From: Hyalella azteca
Lineage: Eukaryota > Arthropoda > Malacostraca > Amphipoda > Hyalellidae
Assembly (NCBI RefSeq): GCF_000764305.2
Contig: NW_025941568.1
Span: 69,107-133,106 of the forward strand
Direction: 5' to 3'
Length of the DNA: 64,000 nt
Below the pieces are notes generated by a model that worked only from the letters and a program-made list of their open reading frames with translations, had not been told where the DNA came from and did not search any database. The position numbers and the translations under genes are program-made. Shown piece after piece: positions 58,300-64,000 of the stretch (positions within the stretch are counted from its first letter, which is position 1; each line of letters starts with the position of its first letter).

Positions 58300-59490
58300 T
58301 CTGTAACAATTCTCCGGCTAGACTCGCGGCCGGTCTCCAAGATTCTTTGAGCATGATACATCTCGCAAACTAATAACTGCAGATCCATGAAACTTTGCGC
58401 ATGCATGCACCAGGACCTATCGGTGATGTTTAGGTTGTGATCATTTTATTCGATTTCGCCTTCGTTTCCAAATTGCACGGCCATACGAGAAAAAACTCGC
58501 AGTGAACATTGAATAGTTTATAAACTGCAGAATAGATTCGAACGTAACCTTGAACATACATTCCTAATCACCAAACGGTGATGTTTAGGTCATGCATATA
58601 TTTTCAATCAAGTCTTCATTCGCGAGTTATTTGGCTATACGGAGAAGCAACCAGCAATTCCGTGGTCTGTTGTCAAATTTATGGTGAGCAAAAAATATAA
58701 TCTCCCAGACTAATGAACTAAGCTTGGTGAAACTTTGCACATGCACTACTCATTTTGAGTTTTCCAATTTATACGGGTAAACGGTCCAAAATTCGCAGTG
58801 ACACTATTCCGCCTTCTAAAATATTTTAATGATTTGAACGAAACTTACAGCATAACTTGGAAACTAAGGCAAACTCGAAAAAATATAACTCAGTGCTCAC
58901 TGCAGTGAGTGACAGAGAGCGCATTTTCTCGTCAACGAAAACTTGAGGTCACGGACGGACGGACTGACAGACAGACAGACGGACATGGCGAGCACAAAAG
59001 TGCATTTTTTCCATAAATGAGAAAATGCGCTAAAAATAATCACAACCTAATCATAATCAATGCATCTGCACATCTTATTGAGCTACGTTAGTTAGTTTTG
59101 AAGATATCTCGTGTTCACAGCAATTTGACAATCAGTCGCAGAAATGATGGGTGCTTCTCGGTATAGTCAAATAACTCACTAATGCCTGAATTGAACATTT
59201 TTGCACGACCTAAATCACCGAAAGATGATTAGGAATGTATATTCAAGATTACGCTCGAATATGTTCAGTGGTTAGAAACTTGTCTATGTTCACTGCGAAT
59301 ATTTTGCCCGGATGAGCAACAAGTTGCAAACGGAGTCGAAATCTAAAAAGTCGATCACGACCTAAACATCACCGTTAGGTCCCAATAAATGCATGTGCCA
59401 AGTATCATTGAGCTACCTTCATCATTTTGGGGGAGATATTCCATGTTCGCTGAATCTTGGAGACCGACCGGAGAATTATTGTCCGAGAGG
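58300..59490. mobile_element. Foldback element of about 1.2 kb
   Basis: The left arm (ACAATTCTCCGGC, GGTCTCCAAGATTC, CGGTGATGTTTAGG) is matched in inverse at the right (CCTAAACATCACCG, GAATCTTGGAGACC, CGGAGAATTATTGT). An inner pair (ACATACATTCCTAATCA / TGATTAGGAATGTATAT) also matches. The microsatellite repeat copy 4 lies near the centre. No coding capacity. Confidence 0.75.
58880..59036 (-). repeat. Microsatellite-bearing dispersed repeat, copy 4
   Basis: Inverse orientation of the copies at 2884, 4321 and 42745. It has both arms, a CGGA/CAGA core and a changed but recognisable palindrome (CTCACTGCAGTGAG). Confidence 0.75.
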
Positions 59491-59707
59491 TCCAAACATA
59501 ATCGCTATAGTATTTATTTTGTAAAACTACAGGAACATAGACTGCAACGTAAACAAACACAATTTTATACTTTTGCAAAACATAGCTAAGTTCTAGAAGT
59601 CACAAGTAAAAGGTACTTCAATTGTAATATCAACATTTTTCGGGATGATGTGGTTTTACATGACCGGTGCAAATATAATAATTTCAACGCCACCCAGGGG
59701 TTTATAA

Positions 59708-59908
59708 TATTAATAATAATAATAAAATAGGTTTCAGCTTTTATTAGGCCGTAGTGTGGTCTCGAACAAACAACTCACCGATTCAATTTCTGCTGTGCTT
59801 AACCGCCCGGCCTCCTTGCCGATTCTCGCACAGAGCTGGGATCGAACCTGCGCCTCTTTGCGCCAATCTTGGTACTGTGGAACTGTAACCACTGGGCCAC
59901 CCTGCCCA
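59708..59908 (-). mobile_element. tRNA-derived SINE, copy 4
   Basis: Minus-strand A box GTGGCCCAGTGG, B box GGTTCGATCCC and a (TTA)n 3' tail. Part of the body is deleted. Confidence 0.75.
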
Positions 59909-60156
59909 GCGTATAGCTATTTCCAGCTCTTCCTATATGAGCCCCTCCCGAGTTACACGGTTAATACGCTTCGTGAACAACTATACCATGACTCTTGACA
60001 TACCTAATTGAGCTAAGTTTTTATTATAACTTAATAAATGAAAATAGTCTAATATTTCAGGTGTCAAGTGATAAGTGATTGAGACAATTTTAAAAGATCC
60101 TGCCTTGAACCCTTTCCGCGTTATACGCTACTTAGCTTACACTCATAGCATAACAT

Positions 60157-60385
60157 TTTAATAATAATATAATAGCGGTTTCAGCGTTAGTAGGCAGTAG
60201 GCCTGTCGCCGATTCTTAACATCACAGAACATTCACAGCATTTTTCCGTCTCGAACTCGCAACTCACTGCTACAATTCTGCGGTGCCTTTCCGATTCTGA
60301 CCAGAAACTGTGGCACAGAGCCTGGGATCGTAACCGCACCTCTCTGCTCTAATCCTGGTACTCTGAACTGTAACCACTGGGCCTA
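60157..60385 (-). mobile_element. tRNA-derived SINE, copy 5
   Basis: Same family. The tail (ATT)n is short, and the B box is damaged by an inserted base (GGTTACGATCCC). Confidence 0.7.
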
Positions 60386-60548
60386 ATAAATAGTTACCTA
60401 TACTGCTGCTGATGATACACTACTCATAGAATCTTAGCAACAGTCTGAATCACTCGACTGAGCTAATAGTAAATGTATATTTGCAATTTTGAGTCATATC
60501 TGCACAATTATCGATGTTACTATTCCTATTATCATTAATCACATATAT

Positions 60549-61526
60549 GGCCCGTATGTTAAATAGGGCACTAGCACTACGAAGTAGCACTATGCACTAC
60601 GAACTTACGAAGTGTCCTGTTGGTATGCTAAATACGTCACAGACACTAAGCACTTCGAAGTAGCTCTACAATGTTTAGTGTCGCTTAGTGTCGCACTACT
60701 GATTCGTATGCAAAAAGACTTTGAAGTGCTACTTCGCTGTTAGAGTACTTTATAGTGCCGCACTACGCTATGAGTCTATTGAAGAATGGTAGTTTTGTGC
60801 TCAAATTATTAATTATTCCCTAAGTAATTCTCATTCTTTGCAGAAGATTGATGTAAAATGTTTAATTGTGATGGTAATGGTACTAATGAAAATTGTGATG
60901 GTGAGCTGAAATTCGCAATGCGTCTGCGCACCTTTCCCATCATATATTCAAAGTCCAGGCTTACCAAAGACATCGAACAAAAGAGAGAAGCATGGAAAGT
61001 TCTTGCAGAAGAATTCAAAATGACTCGAGAAAAAAAAATAGACTAAAATTCAAAACATGGTATCAAAAACAAGAAAAGTATTTTTTACTTCTACGCTGTT
61101 CATCTGTTTCGCCAAGGAAAATGTCAGCCATAAAAATAACATGTTGTTCACTGAAGCGGTACACTTTTTTATATTCACTGCATGCTGTTCCTGAGGTTTT
61201 TACGCGATGATGCCTATGCTGTAAGCCAAACAGATCCATAGCTGACGAAGTAAACAAGGTTAAATATACCGTAGTGTCGTCGTGAAGCGCGGTGTGTAGG
61301 ACACTTCAGATTTTTGTAGTGCGCGTTATGCTTTTGGCCCTATTTAGCATACCAACCGCAGTGTTCCATGCCGCACTATGGCTTGTAGTGCGTAGTGCTA
61401 CTTCAAAGTGCTAGTGCCCTATTTAGCATGCCAACCGTAGTGTTCCATGTCGCACTAGTACCGCACTACGGCTTGTAGTGCGTAGTGCTACTTCGTAGTG
61501 CTAGTGCCCCATTTGGCATACGGGCC
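60549..61526 (+). mobile_element. PIF/Harbinger-like element, 978 bp, 3-bp TSD
   Basis: The left end GGCCCGTATGTTAAATAGGG continues CACTAGCACTACGAAGTAGC. The right end is its inverse (CTACTTCGTAGTGCTAGTGC, then CCCATTTGGCATACGGGCC). TAT flanks both ends, a 3-bp target duplication as made by PIF/Harbinger transposases. The arms contain tandem sub-repeats built on GTAGTGC and CACTACG. The interior encodes a MADF-like fragment. No DDE transposase is present, so it depends on a partner element. Confidence 0.75.
60858..61046 (+). pseudogene. MADF-like (Myb/SANT-type) DNA-binding fragment
   Basis: The 62-residue frame contains KFAMRLRTFPIIYSKSRLTK followed by DIEQKREAWKVLAEEFKMT, which fits the first helices of a MADF domain (hydrophobic face, P..Y, then AW..LA). 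The third helix seems to continue in another frame (LKFKTWYQKQEKY) after a one- or two-base shift in an A-rich run near 61030-61040. PIF/Harbinger elements are known to carry such a second protein that helps bring the transposase to its termini. The frame is truncated and probably inactive. Confidence 0.55.
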
Positions 61527-63639
61527 TATGTTGATACCCATGTGTTGATACATTGTTGATGTTTAGATGCGTCCGTATAATTTGGGAGTCAGGAAGGAAG
61601 TAAGGGCTTGGCAGTAGTCTGAAAAATAACATGTAAAAGTTTGTATTAGTATGAATGCAAAATCTGAGTCAAATCGCTGCTAAATAGTAGACGATAGGAT
61701 TCATTACTTGTTGAAGTGAATGGTCATATCTCCAGTCTCACTCTCTCCACTGCTTGCGCGTGGTGAGGAGCAATGGTGTGAGAGTATGTGGCAACGTCGC
61801 GGACTCGCGGCAAGAGTGTGGATCAGCAGGCTTGCTAAGTGATGGACACTGACATGGTAGGTATCTTGATCGGCTCTACTTTGAAGAGTAAATAGTTTCG
61901 TTGAAGTAGTCAAAGAGTGCAGTTAACGCCAAAGCCGACGGCCCGACTGAGATGACGGTGGCCATTAATGATTTATCGATTCATTCGATTGCGTTGCGAC
62001 GATTGAGTCCTGCGATTTGACAGGCAACCGATAAAGTTTTTGCAGTAAGGAGTAATACTGTAATAGTAGGTAATCTCATCTGACAGTAATTGTGCTTGAT
62101 AGGCGAACGGTCTGCGCTAACTGCCGGTGGCCTTATGCTGGTCGGTGAGTCCTCCTCACTCCTGCACTTTTATATATAATTAAGCGAATATATGATATAG
62201 GCGAACCATGTTTACTTGGTAAATTTTCTTGAGTACAATCAATATTCAATACATTAATACAATATGTACCTATCCTTACCAAAAGTCTGAACTAGATTGG
62301 ACATAATTCATCTACTTTCAAGTTTCAAATTCAAAGTGCCAGACGGCAGACTGCCAGTGACAGTGAGACAGTGACAGAATACTGATGAGTTGCCACTTGC
62401 TGTTGCCATGCCCATAAGTGGCAGCCCTTGCAACCAGTGCAAACTGCAAGGTGAGTGTGATGTGTGACTGGTGAGTTAGAACTTTCAGTTTCATGGATGA
62501 TTTAAAAAATTAAAGGCAAACATAAGCATTAGTGCTGCATTACTATCAAGTATCAATTTGTGATTTGTCAAGGGTAGCTAATTAGGCATAAGCCTAAGGC
62601 AAGGGCCTAAGAACAAAGTGGCTGAACCGCTGAAATTGTACAAGCATGGAATAAATCTTGCCTTTTGAGCTGCAATAAAAGCTTTTCTACGATTAAAATT
62701 AGACCAATTGCAGTTCTAATGCCCAAGATTCCTGCTAGATAAACTACCTCTAATTCAAAATTTCAAAAGTAGACTCAGCACTCTCAGCAATATCAGGCCT
62801 GACAGGCCACATGATCCAGAATGCATAAAAATTTTTCTCCTCAGTCCTTGGAGCTGCAATATTTTATTTCATTGAATAGGAAAAATTGCAATACTGAAAT
62901 GAAATTGTATAGGCCTATCTGTGCACATGGGTGTTTTTGTCTCAATCATTTATATTTTACTAGTGACTCAGTGAGTAGCAATTTCTGTCAATTTTCCTGT
63001 TTGGCATGTAAGCAGTAAAGTCCAAGACCAAAGCCTGCGGCTGCCGCCTGCCATCTACAGTCTACACAATATTTATCCATTAAATGCATATCATTTCTAA
63101 AAAAAATTCCCATGCAGGCCATATTTGTTTGGAATACTGAAGCAAAATTCATTCAGATGAAGAGAAATTATAGCTGCTTTTTTTTTCTGGAAAAAATTTG
63201 AAAACCTAATTTTCATGTAAAACTGATTTTGAACCTATAAACAATATAAAATTTTTATAAATTTGGTTAATATTTATAAAAAACTGCTACACCCTCTAAA
63301 GTGTACAATTGCCAAATTTTAGGATGAATTGCAATTGTTTTCTCTTTACCATCACTTTAAATTAGGTTGGAATTATAAAATATAAATTTAGGAATGGTGG
63401 GTTGCAAATTTAGTATCAATCCAGCATCTATCCAGCAGGGTCTACAGGAACTCTAGCCTAATGCCCTAATCCAACAATATCAGATTAGTAAAAAAATCCC
63501 AGCTTCAGTTCCCGATTTTCTAATATATATAGTTTATATCTAAACCTTTTCATTTATTACCTCTTACAAATTCCTCCCTGCTTGAAATGACTATTGTTTA
63601 ACCACTCCTCTGGCCATGAAACCTGACCTGCTGTGATAG
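61527..63639. other. Intergenic, no gene recognised with confidence
   Basis: Mixed sequence with weak CAGTGACAGTGAGA stutters near 62345-62375. The only possible coding start is the short candidate exon at 62408. Other frames look random. Confidence 0.45.
62408..62450 (+). CDS. Candidate first coding exon, very short
   Basis: ATG opens a 43-nt frame reading MPISGSPCNQCKLQ that ends at a strong donor (CTGCAAG|GTGAGTGTG). If real, the gene runs right, out of the window. A C-x2-C pair is present, but there is too little to suggest a family. It may be chance. Confidence 0.2.
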
Positions 63640-64000
63640 GTACTGTCAAATGGGGTAAATTGGGAACATCATCCCACATTTCATAGAAATGTTGTAGCAG
63701 CTAAACAAATCAAAATATTGCCAAACTAAAAATAGTGGTGTAAAGTTCAACATTTATACTTTTACTATGATACTATCTATGTAGCATAAAGTACGTAAGT
63801 TGAGAAATCATACATTTACTACCTTAAAAAAGCCCTGAAAAAAGTATATATATGAAAAGTGAGATTTTGGAAACATACTTCTGCTAAGGTCTGTAGCAAA
63901 AAAATATTTACCATATCAAAAAATTTTACTTACCACATAAAAGTTGCACACAGGTGCTGGCTTAAAAATGTGATTGACGGAATTCTCATATCTCATTCCA
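63640..64000 (-). mobile_element. Element related in inverse to 27780-28143, cut by window end
   Basis: Starts near TACTGTCAAATGGGGTAAAT. The inverse of its right part matches 27800-27960 (CACCTG(T/G)GTGCAACTTTTATG). The left terminus corresponds to the CCCCGGTTGAC end at 28143. The window ends inside it. Confidence 0.55.

Overview
This is a eukaryotic, intron-rich, AT-rich window dominated by repeats, from an animal and most likely an arthropod. A crustacean is my guess from the intron-rich CYP2-clan P450, tRNA-derived SINEs, many small foldback elements and a MADF-bearing Harbinger-like element, but nothing here fixes the species. Long open frames are rare. The real host genes appear only when short exons are joined by phase-consistent GT/AG splice sites, and I assembled those by eye.

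Four host protein-coding genes are supported. (1) Plus strand, 4121-7229: five exons encoding a 219-residue secreted, cysteine-rich, alpha-helical-looking protein of unknown family, with a faint odorant-binding-protein look in its C-terminal half. (2) Minus strand, 9121-19239: ten exons encoding a complete 493-residue microsomal CYP2-clan cytochrome P450, with a likely untranslated first exon and TATA-like promoter near 21370-21475. (3) Plus strand, 41785-46244: six exons encoding an emerin/LAP2-like inner-nuclear-membrane LEM-domain protein. (4) Minus strand, 52610-54046: one coding exon for a 478-residue myristoylated FRS2-like PTB adaptor of FGF-receptor signalling. Candidate 5' untranslated exons lie upstream near 56729.

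Most of the remainder is transposon. A broken RNase-H-bearing non-LTR retrotransposon fills about 25249-30005. From 31053 to 41362 there is a nest: foldback elements with GGGGTAACTTAGAC-type ends, a TIR element, a Gypsy-type LTR-retrotransposon fragment, and inside its pol region a 2435-bp hAT element with a perfect 8-bp target duplication, which itself carries foldback and mariner fragments. Smaller elements are a TTAA-flanked MITE, a Mutator-like foldback with a 9-bp target duplication in a P450 intron, a PIF/Harbinger-like element with a MADF-like ORF, five tRNA-derived SINE copies (all on the minus strand), and four copies of a microsatellite-bearing repeat with a 16-bp palindrome.

The most unusual signal is that several intronic minisatellites start at an exon boundary and carry repeated copies of that splice site: donors at 5672 and 56729, acceptors at 15657 and 46130, and an array starting beside the acceptor at 9305. 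I found no CRISPR array, operon, rRNA gene or convincing functional tRNA.
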